From positions 56,976 through 120,975 of the forward strand of contig VWZL01000487.1 in the NCBI GenBank assembly GCA_013396915.1: a stretch of 64,000 bases of DNA, read 5' to 3'. The notes beneath the pieces were generated by a model. The model was not told the DNA's origin. It searched no databases and was given only the letters and a program-made list of their open reading frames with translations. This DNA is from Stercorarius parasiticus (lineage: Eukaryota; Chordata; Aves; Charadriiformes; Stercorariidae). A program made the translations under genes and the position numbers. Every line of letters starts with the position of its first letter. The stretch's first letter is position 1. Positions 1 through 13,000 of the stretch are shown piece after piece.

Positions 1-882
1 TTTTCTGAAATGATGATCAGTGTCTGGGCCAAAACTCTCTTCTCTTCCCCAAATTCCTGTTACCTTATTCCTTTGGTTTCACAGAATTTTCACAGATTTC
101 AGGGGATTATGGGAACGGTAGGATGTCGCAGTAATAGGGATGACACCAGAGATGAATCACCATTAATTCTGAATTTCCCAGAAAAAGCAGATAACTTGTC
201 TAAGAAAACAGTTAAAACCAAACATCTACAGCTCATTCTATACTTTTTTTCCATCCACAATTTTCTCATCAGGCATATTACTCAAACAAATACCTCATGA
301 AAAAGTATATAAAGAGAATGTAAAGAAAACAGAAAAAAAACTGAAGAAAAACATTGCATAAAAAATATTTTCACTAGTTCTTCTCAGTCACTGCTTATGA
401 CATTTATCTGATATACATTATCTTACTAAGTTTCCACCCTTTTCTTAGGATCTAAGTCACCATCTTGCATGTTGCCATATTATGTATTTTCATAATAGCT
501 GTTGTGACTACAGGGAAATCCAAAGGGCGAGCACTCCTGTGGAATTAAACATGCATTTCATGTCCAGTGTTTAACAGTAAAGGATTTATATAAAGCTTCA
601 TTTGTATAAAGTTGTTTTTTTCTGTATGCTGCAGTACTTCAAACGCACTGGATTTCTTCTTAAGCAGTGCATGGGAGAAGGGCAGGTCTCACGTTTGAAA
701 TGTTGGCCCTCTCGGCCATCCCAGTGGTGCTCCCTCCTCTCCTCTCTTGGGAATTATTGCTCTAAGGAACAGAGCCAGTGGCTTTGCAGGTGCAAAAGAC
801 TTGTGTGTTCCCTCCTGCGATGAGGTGAAAATTGCCAGTGTTAACAGAGGGATTCTCTGCATGTTGTGCCTCTTCCCTAAAG
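1..882 (+). other. MRC1: Intron 5 (3' part) of MRC1-like copy 1
   Basis: No CTLD-type W-I-G-L motif or other coding signature is visible here, so the middle exon of CTLD1 (exon 5) should lie upstream of the window. The stretch ends in a normal acceptor just before 883. No repeat was recognised. Confidence 0.6.
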
Positions 883-1026
883 GAAATCCCTCTGTGGAAT
901 CTGGAAAAATATGTGGGACCTTCCAAGGTAGAAACGGCAAATGGGAAAACCAGATGTGTGACCAGAAACTGGGATATATCTGCCAAAAGAGAAACTCCTC
1001 TTCAGATTCCTCCACTATTGCCTCAG
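883..1026 (+). CDS. MRC1: MRC1-like copy 1, exon 6: end of CTLD1
   Basis: Encodes the last third of CTLD1. It contains W-E-N-Q-M-C followed by L-G-Y-I-C, the final two conserved cysteines. The exon enters and leaves in phase 1. It matches exon 6 of copy 2 (54272-54406) but is three codons longer. Confidence 0.9.
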
Positions 1027-4000
1027 GTGAGTTGGTCAAAAAATAGGGCTAATTTTGCAGTGAGTAAGAAATACTGGGAAGATGCCATATATGAAATGGC
1101 AATGTATTGTCAAAACAAAAGGGTTACGTTTGTTGACCTGGGTCAAACGCTGAGAAGACTGTAATTTTCTGTCTCATTTTAAAGATGGTGTCTAGATGTT
1201 GTTCATCATTTTGAAAAGATCCCAGGGCGCTAAAGGAGGCAGGATTATGTGTTTAGTCACATTATCCAGGCCACAAAATACTGGTGAATATCCCGTGCTC
1301 TGAAAAATACGCTAAAAAATGTTGTGCAAAAAGATGTGAGCCAGAGTTCATTTTCCCCCTGCTCTCTCTGACTCTTTTTACTCTATTCTGAAAGGAAAAA
1401 TTCAGAATATGAGGCTGACACATTTTCCTAATTGAGTTCCCTCTCCACCTGAGGCAAACTAGATCTTATCCATGCGAAGGAAATGGCGTGCACTTACTTC
1501 ACCTGGGAACTCCCAGCATGTTGCTAACTCTACAGTAACTCCCTCAACTACATATATACTAGTATATAAGATTATTCTCTGGTTTTGGGGATGAAACGCA
1601 CCTCATAGCTGGCATCCTGTACATTCTGGCTGCATCCAGACAGCTTACTGGGGATGATTTCCAACCCATGCTAACCTCCAAACCGCAGCTGGATGTTGCC
1701 TAGGGAAATGCAAGTTGGCACAGGTCAAAACCATGTCCAGGGAGCATTGACCAATGTGGCTGGTCACACGCCAATGCTGGGTGCATGTCCTGCCCTTTCA
1801 GTTTACTTTATAGGAGCAGACCATGAGAACCTTCAAAGTGGTGGAAGATGGTTGGCCATACTAAATTCACACCAAGAAACAGCCGCTGCACAAAGTGTGT
1901 AGCATTTCTGTGCAGCTGGTATTTCTAACACGTCGGGTATAACATAAACATGTCTGGGCTCTCTGATATATGGTTTGGGCTTTGCAGGAGCTCCAACTGG
2001 CTCTCCAGCAATTGGTGTTTCCCGAGAGAAAATGTACAAACTCCACCAGAATTCACCAAGATGAAGTCCCTGGGTAGGAAAAGAGGTGCTTTTCTGTAAA
2101 ACCTGGCTGTACCCAGAGCCTCAGTGAGGGGAATTTAACACGGAGTTGTGCCCTGAAAGTTTGCCTGCTGAATTACTTGGTAGTTATTTCATTCTTCAAA
2201 AGAGTTTTTGGGTAGTTCCCAGCACAACTGGGATGGAAAAATACGGTTTGTCGTCTTTGTGATCCTCAGACTTTTGCTTCTCTCCCCTGCCTGTATGGGC
2301 TCCAATATTTAAAATTCATGTCAGTACAGGTCATTTTCTTTTTGATTAAAAGAAAGCACTGAACAGGACTGCTCATTAATTGTTTGAAATATAACTTTTT
2401 TTTAGGTGACTTAAAGCATTTTAAGTGCCCCAGGGAATGGGTGGCCTATGCAGGTCATTGCTATAGAATTTACAGAACACCCAAAATATGGAAGGAAGCC
2501 CAGTCTTCCTGTAGAAAAGAAGATGGAGAGCTGGCGAGTATTCATAATATTGAGGAATACAGTTTTACAGTATCTCAGCTTGGATACAGTGAGTATTCCT
2601 GCAGGTCACATTTTTATCTGGAATTACACTATTGTTATTATTCATTTAATCGTCATAACCTTGATCTTAAAAGTTTTTTTAAAAAGGCTTTGTTCTGTCG
2701 AAAGTGTGCGTGAGATGTGATTGTTCCACGTTAAGCCATACCCGTACCTACAACTACCTTTGTGTCCCCAGAGCCAGACGATGAGCTGTGGATTGGTCTA
2801 AATGACTTCAGGGTTCAAATGTATTTTGAATGGAGTGATGGGACACCTGTGACTTACACCAAATGGCATCACGGAGAGCCGACCCACACGCGGAATAAGG
2901 CAGACTGCATCGTTATGAAGGGAGAGGTAAAAATTCCTCTCCCACTTTCATGCTTTCTTCTGTCCTTTGTGCTCCCCAAAAGGAGAACATCTGTGACAAA
3001 ACAAAACCCAAAAAAATGTGAAAAGGGACAAGGATTTTAAAGGGTTTTAGGAACTTGGTTTAATTCAGAATATTTTAGTGTGGAGGGAGACTGGAGAGCA
3101 GATCTAGGAAGGTGTACGGTGGAGCACCAGGAGCGATGCACTGCGCTGAGGCTTGGTCTGCTCTGCAACAGTTACAACAAATCTCCCATCTGAAGTTGGT
3201 TGAAGTAACTCATCACCCACATTCAACGTGGCTGATCACAGCTGTGTAGTATATTCTTGGAGCAGGGACTTTCTTGTGTTTCCCCTAAAACACCTAAAAT
3301 ACAGGTTTATTGGAAGCTCATATTACTGGAGGTGCAAAAAATTAGGTACAAAAAATTCTATCTTGTTTAATACTCAGCATAAAATGACATATCTTAATAC
3401 TACGGAAAAAGACTTAAATTATACATTTTTTCTTATTTTTCATAATAAATACTATGCTGGTGAGAATAGAGTGGAACAGCATGTTTCCTTCCTGCTCTAG
3501 CCAGTCGCTGAACCTTTAATACACGAAGCCCCTGTTCCCACAGCTCTGAGGGAAGGTGGCCCTCACTGTCTTATTGTGTTCCCTATTTGGGGGTTTTGGA
3601 GAAAGCATCAGGGCAAGGAAGAGAGACGAAACAGCCTCAGCCAGGGGAAGAGAGAGGGGTTCTCTCTGAGGATGGTGAATACTCCTGTTGGATCTGGATT
3701 TTCTCTAGATTTCATTTCTCCTTGTGGTCTCTTCCTCAGGATGGATCCTGGGCTGACAGTGCTTGTGAAACCAAACTCGGCTACGTCTGTAAAAGGAAAC
3801 CGTTGGCAGAAGAATCAGGGGAAGCTGAGGTTACTTACCCGGGCTGCCAGAAAGTAAGTGTAAAACAAAAGCAGTGAAAGGTCAGTGCATCTCACTTTCA
3901 TCCCCATGATAGTGAGTATCACAGAAGTCAATTATTTTGACTGTTCTTGGTGGAGCCCTAAAAATTGTTAATTTTGTCTGTATTGATACTTCTCAATATC

Positions 4001-7000
4001 TAATGGGGAAATTTTTTCTTTCTTTAAACAAAATGTAGGTCAACTTCTTTTTTTTCACCCCCTTACACGCACGCTTCTCTCAGCTCTCTCCCAGTGCAGA
4101 ACTGGTCACTTGACCCACAAAAGCTGCTCTCGGCATGTCGTTGTTGGGTTGCACCCAGCCTCCTCAGTTCAATCAACCCGCCACAGGGGGCAGGAATATT
4201 TGAGCTGACTATTTTGCAACTTGTTTGGAGCCTCTTGCAGCAGCTACTCTTACAGAAAGAGAAAGCAGAGCAGGCTTTACACAAGGAGCCGCACAGTGGC
4301 TGTGAGCGTGCTTGCCACCTCCAAGCCATAACCACGGCTCACTGCTTGCAAAGACCACTTGTGCGTCCTTTATCAAGGGCCAAGACACACAGCTGCGATT
4401 AAAAAAGCTATGTCTGATTGTCCTCGTCGTTTCTTCTCATGGTTTCTGGGATTAATTTTGACTTGGGGTGGGGTATTAACATGGCTTTCAGAAGTGTACT
4501 GTGGTGCACAGACTGACAGCCCCTCCCTGCATCTCTGCTGTTGATGCTGACAGGGCTGGATGAAGCACGGCTTTTACTGCTACTCCGTGGGGCAGTTGCC
4601 AGCAACATTCGCAGAAGCGAAAAAAATCTGTCAAGAAAACAAAGGTTACCTGGCTTCTGTGAGAGACAGGTACGGAAACGTAATTCTTGTCCTTTCATAC
4701 GCACAACCAGGGTGGAAGGGCCAAACAGAAACCCCTTCTTACTTTGCAGTTGTTCATAGTGTCTCATGTGACAACACTCCTTTATGGTAGAACTGAAGAA
4801 GTATTACAAAATATGTCAGGGGCTTGTATGTCATCAATACAAACATTCAAGCCTTTGCTACTACACACCTACACTGTTGTTGACTCCAAGAATTAGAAAA
4901 TTGTGTCAACCTCCCAACAACCCCAAATTGCCAGATTATTTTAAAATTTATTGAACTAAAAATAAACAGATAAATATAGAACTACTTATTTCCTCTGGAT
5001 TTGAGCTTTTCATCCTTTTCTATGTAACAGGCAAATCTGGAAACTTACCCTTTTTAGATTAAGAGTAGAATATTTGCCCCAGAGTAACAAGATTTAAAGA
5101 TGTAGAACTTATCATAAAGCTCAGTAAAACACTGTAATACTTATTTATACAAAATGAATAACATATATGTATTAGCACAAGTATTGTTTGGCTCATGTTG
5201 TTCATCGTGCAGTACAAAAGGAGAATAGAACCACTTTAAATTCTAAACGTGATTTACAATACCAAAACATAAAATAAAAATTAGTTTATATAAGATTTAG
5301 AACTCTTGAAGTAAGATCATTACCCTTGCTTCAATCCATATATATCTTTTTCCACATATTAACAAAACACCCTAACTTTACCGATTTAATACAATGAGTT
5401 TTTTGAAGAAATGAACAAACTACAATAAAATGCGATACATCTGTTTGGTATATTCTTCACAGATATGAACAAGCTTTTTTGACTTCTGTAATTGGATTCA
5501 ATCCAGCAAAGTATTTCTGGATTGGTCTCTCAGATGCAGAAGAGCAGGGGACATTCAGGTGGGCCAGCGGGGATGCGGTCACCTTCACCCACTGGAACGC
5601 GGGGATGCCTGGTACGTGCCACAAGAGCCACTGAGTTTCTGCTCTGGGGACCGGAGAAGTGAGAGTTTGGAAGCTAAATAGTGGTTTAGAAACTCTGCTG
5701 GCATAAAGCGGCAAAACCAACTTTGCAACTTTCTGTTTGTGCTAAAGGGATTAAATCAGAGATCATGGTAGCTCCTTCCAGTAGACCATGTGGGACTGTA
5801 CGTGTCTGTTGGTATCATTCACTGTTGTTTGGTGGCTTTGATAGGTGGTGATTCATAGTGTAATGTAAAAAGACTTTGATAAAGCTTATTTGTGATTTAA
5901 TTGAAATGCATGTGAGCTACTGTGAGCTATTGGCACCCAAACACAGTGGGGACAGATTATATTTAATTAAGTAGCATATGCTTTGAGAAGATGCAGTTAT
6001 TTATCAATAAGGGTTAAAAATGTTATGTTTCATGAAGGAAGGGAGTCAGGCTGTGTGGCCATGACGACGGGAACTTCAGCTGGATTATGGGATATTTTGA
6101 ACTGTGAAGAAACAAACATGTTTCTCTGCAAGCAGCTGGTGGAGGGAGTCACCCCGCCTCCTCCTCCAATGACAACCCCTTTCCCATCGTGCCCAGAGGG
6201 ATGGCAATCCGTTCCTCAGAGCAGCTCCTGCTTCAAAGTAGGTCTTTAACTTCTGAATGCAAACCCTTGTCATTTCAAATGAGAATATGTTTCATTTATT
6301 TGTGGATGGTGGATTTTACTCTGCCTACCTGATACCTGTCTGTGGTAACACGTCTCCAGCCATCCCCACATGGTGTGTTGGGGGAGTGCTGGAAAGTGGC
6401 TGTGTGTAGGTTGAACTAAGTTTGGAGTCACTGGGACTTGGAGATGATAGGAAAAGTTTCAATAATGAAATTTGATAGGGGAACCACAGGCTTATGGTTG
6501 CACGATTAAATAGTAAGTGATAAAACGAGAGACCAGGATACCAGACGAAGGCTAGAAGCCCAGAATGCTGTTTCTAAATTTCTGTAATATCCAAGACAGT
6601 ATTTATTTGTCCATTTTTTATAGATTTTTCAGGGAGGAAGAGAGAAAATGGAAACATGGTTTGGTGCAAGGGATTTTTGCAGAGCCATTGGAGGAGATCT
6701 GGCTTGTATCCACAATGAAGAAGAACAAAATCTAATAATGAGCTTGTAAGTATCTGCACAGTGCATCATTTAAATGTAGGGAAAAAGAAACAACCCACAT
6801 TTAAAAAATGACCTTTCTGAGAGACATTAAGGATTTCTGGTGATCAGTTTCTACTTTGCAAAGATGATGTGTATCCTTGCAAAGTGGCAGAAGGAAATGA
6901 GTAGAAAGAGGTGAGCAAAAGGGTTTCTTGGCAGGCCTCTGGGAAGGTAGTGCTATGCGTTGAAGTGGCCTGAACATACACAAAAATGAAAGGAGGATCA

Positions 7001-10000
7001 TGAAAATTGGTTTCAACTGAGTTTAGTTCGAATGGATAAACCTGATCTTTTTAGCTCATTTTGATCAGTAGATGAAATACTCCTGATTAAAGGAATAGTT
7101 TGTGCTGCTTTCTTTGCTTAGTTAAGGGCAAAAATTGGGAGACTAAGGAAAGCCTGCCCTATTGATGTGCTTATATAAATGTTTAAATCAAGCCTATGAG
7201 TACAGACATGTCTGAATTTGGATGCCTAAGCTACTTGGTCAAACCAAGACCTTAAAATATATTTTCATTTAACTTAGTATTTGTGAACTCATGACAGCTG
7301 TGATCCTTCCCATGAAGCTCTGCGTTTCACTGCTTCCTGCCACATGTGTTTTTCCCCACATGACAAATGAATGATTACTTTATATGACTGTCTCAAATGA
7401 CACTTCGAGCATCAGAACACCGGGAATAATGTAATGATATATATTCTCCTTCTCTATTTCACACTGTGTCTGATTCTCTATATTTGTAATGATTCAGAAA
7501 GAGAGATTATCTTCACTTATCTTACTGGATGGGTTTAAGTGCCTTGGACTCTGATGGCGGATTTATATGGAGTGATGGCTCCCCAGTGAGTAAATAATTT
7601 TTTGTTCCAGCTTTTTGGATAATTTTCCATGTATATCTTGGCAGATAGCTCTCACAACTCCTCCTATACAAGCCGCAAGTGACCTTCAGTCTTTACTACC
7701 TGATTCCACTCTAGGAATTAGTTTTTATCTTTTGATAGTTCATAGTTATAGATAACAGTATGACATTCAGAGTGCTGAAATAACACCAAAGGTGGTGGAA
7801 TCTCTCTCTTGATCTGAGCAAATCTGTTTGTACTAACCTCTATCCTAGGTGGCAGGGCTCATTGAATGGGCTTTAAACTAGATTTGAAGGGGCTAGGGGA
7901 TGAAACCAGGCTCTTTAGAGGTAAGCCTGGGGGAGGTGCGCCAATGTCTGTGGGACGGGATGTTAGTGAAATCCCTTGCTCTGCTGACTCAGTGAAGGTA
8001 GGGGATGGAGAGTCATGCAGCAGCAGAGACGTGAGGGTCATTGATGGGTTAGAAGCTATGGCTGCGCCTGGGAATGGAGAGGTAGGAGTTAAAGGCTTCT
8101 CCCATCAAAAGGGTGGCAGGACTGGTAGCCCAACCGAAGTGCTTCTATACTAATGCACGCAGCATCGGCAACAAACAGGAGGAGCTGGAAGCCATTGTGC
8201 AGCAGGAAAACTGTGATGGAAATGTGGTGGGATGACTCGCACAACCAGAGTGCTGCATTAGTTGCCTACAAACTCTTCCAAAGGGACAGGCAAGGAAGGA
8301 GAGGAGGTGGGGTGGTTCTGTATGTTAGGGAGTGTTACGAGTGTTATGAGTTTCAACAAGGCCAAGTGCCAGGTCCTGCACTTGGTCACAACAACCCCAT
8401 GCAGCGATACTAGCTTTGGGAAGAGTGGCTGGAGAGCTGCCTGGCAGAAAAGGAACTGGCGGGGTTGGTTGACTGCTGGCTGATTATTAGCCAGCAGTGT
8501 GCCCAGGTGGCCAAGAAGGCCAACAGCATCCTGGCCTGTATCAGGAATAGTGTGGCCAGCAGGACTAGAGAAGTGATCATCCCCCTGTACTCGGCACTGG
8601 TGAGGCCCCACCCTGAGTTCCGTGTCCAGTTTTGGGCCCCTCAGTACAAGAAAGACATTGAGGTGCTGCAAAGAGGGAAACAACTTCTTAGCTTACTAAC
8701 ATGGCTTGTAAATACACAGAGGAGTCATTATGATATGCAAAGGTCATATCCTTCTCCTTACAAGGTCTGGCATCAAAGCACAAGACAGACGATGAAATCA
8801 AATGAAGTACATTTTTCTTTAACAGGACGATATAAGACAATTGTTTCACTTTAAAAGGAAAATAGTAACAAAGCTGTGTTTCCACTTTAGGTAAATTTTG
8901 AAAAGTGGGCGTATGGAGAACCAAACAATTATGATGGAAATGAAAAATGTGGCGTGTTTAGTGGCTATAATAATATGAACTGGAATGATTTATTTTGTGA
9001 ATATATGCGGAACTATGTTTGCCAAATAAAAAAAGGTAAGAGGACTTTCGTCCTTACGCAACCTTTAGAGACAGATATGAGCATCCTTCACAGGTCTGAT
9101 CACACTATCTGCATGTATTAGAGCCAACTGTGCCATCAAGCGTAATGAAACACTTAATACATTTTAATGTAAATAAAAGCAGTTGAAAACTGTGAATTCA
9201 TCCCTGAGATACATGTGTAAGTTGGGATGCATATGCAGCACATTGAGGAAATGAAATACAGCAGCCTAAAGTTGGGCACAGTTTCTGTAAGCTTAACTTG
9301 TGGTTGGCTCTAATATGGTATTTTGCTCAGTGTAACACCATTTTTTTCACATATTTTGAGAAATTCTGTGGCAAAAATAAGCATACCCTGAAGATTAATT
9401 TCTTGAAATTAAAATGGTAACAACTGTATAAATATATTTAATTGAGAAATGTCTGAGAAACATAATATACTCAGATATCGATTTACATTGCAGGAGCACC
9501 ACTGAAACCAGAGCCTAATTCCACGTTCAGTAAGTCTTGTACTTCTAATAACAGAAATAAATTAACATATAATGATGTTAAATTCTATTACAGACTGCTT
9601 AATGTTTTACCTTGCAGATTATGAATATACTGTTAGTGACGGTGACTGGATAATATATAATCACAAGGAATACTACGTCAGCAAGGAATCAATGCCTATG
9701 GAAAAAGCTAGGGACTTTTGCAAGAAGAATGGCGGTGATCTTGCTGTCATTGAGGGTGAAAGTGAAAAAAATTTTCTTTGGAGATATGTAAGAAACATAT
9801 TTTACTTCAAAAATGCACTGTTCTGTCCTTCACTGAGACACCTTTTTCAGGTCACTTATGAAATATTACAAAAAGGTCCTCATCATAAAAAAAATCAGTT
9901 CCACCTTTCATGGGTTTATCCACTTAGGAGCTTTACCATAATCATTATTTTGATAAATTGCTACATGTAGACAAATCCTCAGCTTCTTCTCAAGAACACT

Positions 10001-13000
10001 CTCAGGGTGCAAATCTCAGAAACCTTGCTCTTTTTATCTGAAAGCTACAGTTACTGAGTATGTTTTGTTTTACAACTCTTTTTCTTCACAGAATTCAAGA
10101 AAAGCTTTTTCACTTTTTTTGCCAAAACAGATTTCCGATTTTCAGTAAAAGATTTAAGACAAAATATTTTCTAATAGGAAGAGAATAACCTGATCATGAT
10201 ATACTCTTTTGCAAATAGTTTCATACTGCTAAAATCAAATATGATTCCATCCTTTCCTCCACATGACTAAGTACTAAACCCTACCATTTACTTGTAGTCT
10301 TTTGGTAAATTGTCATTATGCTTTCCTAAAACTCTTAAAAATATTGCTTTATTTTATGGCCTGCTTAAGAATTGGTTCTTAGCTTCTTAACATAGCTTTT
10401 TGCTCCATTTCTTTTTCACCCCATTCTGCTTTTTTTTTTTAAAAAAATTAAATACTGGAAATTGGAGGAAAATTTTTCATTTTGCAGTTCAGGCACATAA
10501 TCCCACCAACTCCCTGTACTTTGCATACTATGCAATTGTACAACTGAAACTAAAGTGGTTTTTGAGAGCTTGCTTATTTTATTTGAAATCTGTTTTCTTG
10601 CAGCTTATTAAAATTCTTATTTTTTTGTGTTTTAGACTTTCTATAAAGACTGGGGAAATAACTTTTATATTGGCTTAAGTGTGAGCCTTGATAAGACATT
10701 CCGGTAAGTAGAAACAAATTAAGTTTTTCGGACTCATAATGTGAATATTTGTCATGGCTCTCTGTAAAAGACTGTTGAAGTTCAATGACTGAGAAAATCT
10801 GTCTACAGCCATGTCTTCACATAAAGTTTTAGAATATGATTCTGCTCCTTTGTGGGAGCATTTCTTGCATAATATTTTCACTATTTACCCTTCTTTTGGT
10901 TCTATACTCTGCTTTTGTATTGTGAGGCTGAGATGTTCACTCACAGTCAGTGCAGTGTCATCCCCTTTTCCTTGTTAGAAGAAAGATAAAAGTTGGTTGG
11001 AGGTCTCTAAGATGTTCCAGATGGTACTTGCAGACATTATTGAATATTTAAATGATCAAAGAAAAAAAACAAACAACAAAACACAAAACCTACAGTGAGG
11101 CAGCATGTTGGTTTTTAGAGGTGAAACATGAATACTAGAAAGCCCTTGTCTGGAAGGTAATTTCCAGATGGTTTTACTGTCAGAGCCCAGGGCAGGACAG
11201 CTTAAGGCCACGTGGAGTCATTATTCTTCTACAAATGCCTTTGGAAACAAATTGCCTGGGAATATACTAAACCTCCCATGGAGCCTTAGATGAGTTACAG
11301 ACACACTTCGTGGCACTCTTCTCCACCTCCCCGCCACCCCTCCTTTTTCTAGTGCCTTCTCCTGGGATTTGAAGCTTGGTCAGATCAGTCTCAGCCTCTT
11401 CATTTCAGTCTTTCTTCTATTGTCTCAGGATGCCTTGCTTAGCCACAAGCCACAAAGACTGGATAGTCTCATCTCCTGGAGCTCCTGCTTTCTACATCCT
11501 ACATTTCTACATCCACTGCCCAGAAAAAACCTGTTGTTTGTCCAATTCTCCCTTGTTCCCTCATTAGTTTCATCCTCCTCGGTGCTTGTGATGGTGCTGC
11601 TATTTGTCTTTATATAATTCCCCCTGGCTTATTATGTACTTTTTTTCCTATTTGGCTCAGATTTGCAAGTGGAAGCAGCTAGGCATCCCATTGAATTCCC
11701 TACTTGTAGTTTATTTACAAAATACACATACAGTCGCTTAGTCTCCAAAACCGGAAAAACACTAAATTGCCCTGGAGCTGATGCTGTCTGAAGGCTCTCA
11801 GTCTTGGCAGATTGCCCACTTGACTTCCCTCCTTCCAGCACACTGAGGCTTTTTCACCTTTTTCTTGGCTACTTTTTGAGAATAAATGATTGTTGCACAA
11901 CTGAAAGCAATAGCTGTATAATATTAAAGATTTCCTTTGTTTAACAAGATCGTCCAAGTGTCAAGTAGTTCAAGGCGCTCTCTTACCCTACAAGATCTTG
12001 TGTTACTGCTTTTGGGCCCAGGAAATTACTAAAATAGGCTCAGGTTTCTGTGCTCCGGAGGAAGCCAGGTCCAGTGCTATACTGTTGTGTTTCCTGCAGG
12101 CTATCGATGCTCAGAGACCAAGAAAGGCTGGGACCGCCAGCTGAGATGGTTAGTTCAGACCTGGTCCAGGTCAACAGAATAGGCAGTTGATATAGAGACG
12201 TTTTTTACTAATTCCAAGTGGAAGATCTTGTTTTTATTTTACCAGAGAACAACATGTGTTTGTAAACTAGGATATGGGCAACTTAAAATACAGAGCTCTA
12301 ATACGTCCTTTACAAAGTAATATTAACTAATTCATCTAAGAATCATTATTACCCCAAATTACTTCTTTCAGGTGGATGGATGGAACTCCAGTGAACTACG
12401 TTGCCTGGGCTCCAAATGAACCCAATTTTGCAAATAATGATGAAAACTGTGTGGTCATGTATGCCCAAACAGGTGGGTGCTGTAACAGCATTCAGTCTGC
12501 GCAGTGTGGCATAGGCTCGTGAGGGCTGCGTGTGAGGCTGGGTGAGTTAGAATAGAGAGCAGGCTAAAGTTTGATAGAGTGTTTAAAAAGCATAGCAAAA
12601 TAAATCATAGTCTGTTCTTTCACTTACGCACTTCAAAAAAATTCAAGTATACGCAACACATTGGATTACACCTGCAATTTGATTCCTAGCTTTGTCAGAA
12701 AATGTCAGTGTGAACAAATCAGTTAGGCATCAGACCATCTGCAGATAGAGTCAGGATTGTTTTTCCTCTAACCTCTGTCCACTTTATGACTGCCTTTGGA
12801 GGACATCAACTGTCTCTTATCATTTGTGCAATTCCTAAAAATCCGGGGCTTGGGTATGGCTTTGATTATTACTAAACAATATTATAAACTATTTTAATTA
12901 AAATAAATAAAAATACCCTTTAATACAGAGAGCTGCAAGCAATTGTGCTTACACTAGCCAAGTACTTAGCCGTGTTTGGAGCAGTTAATCTCTTCTACTT

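Noticed and set aside
1693..1902. Short frame in intron 6 considered as a CTLD exon
   Set aside because: It lacks cysteines and W-I-G-L motifs at CTLD spacing, and flanking splice sites do not give a matching phase.
8258..8683. 141-codon - strand frame
   Set aside because: It is the antisense shadow of the CR1 fragment in intron 14 of copy 1.
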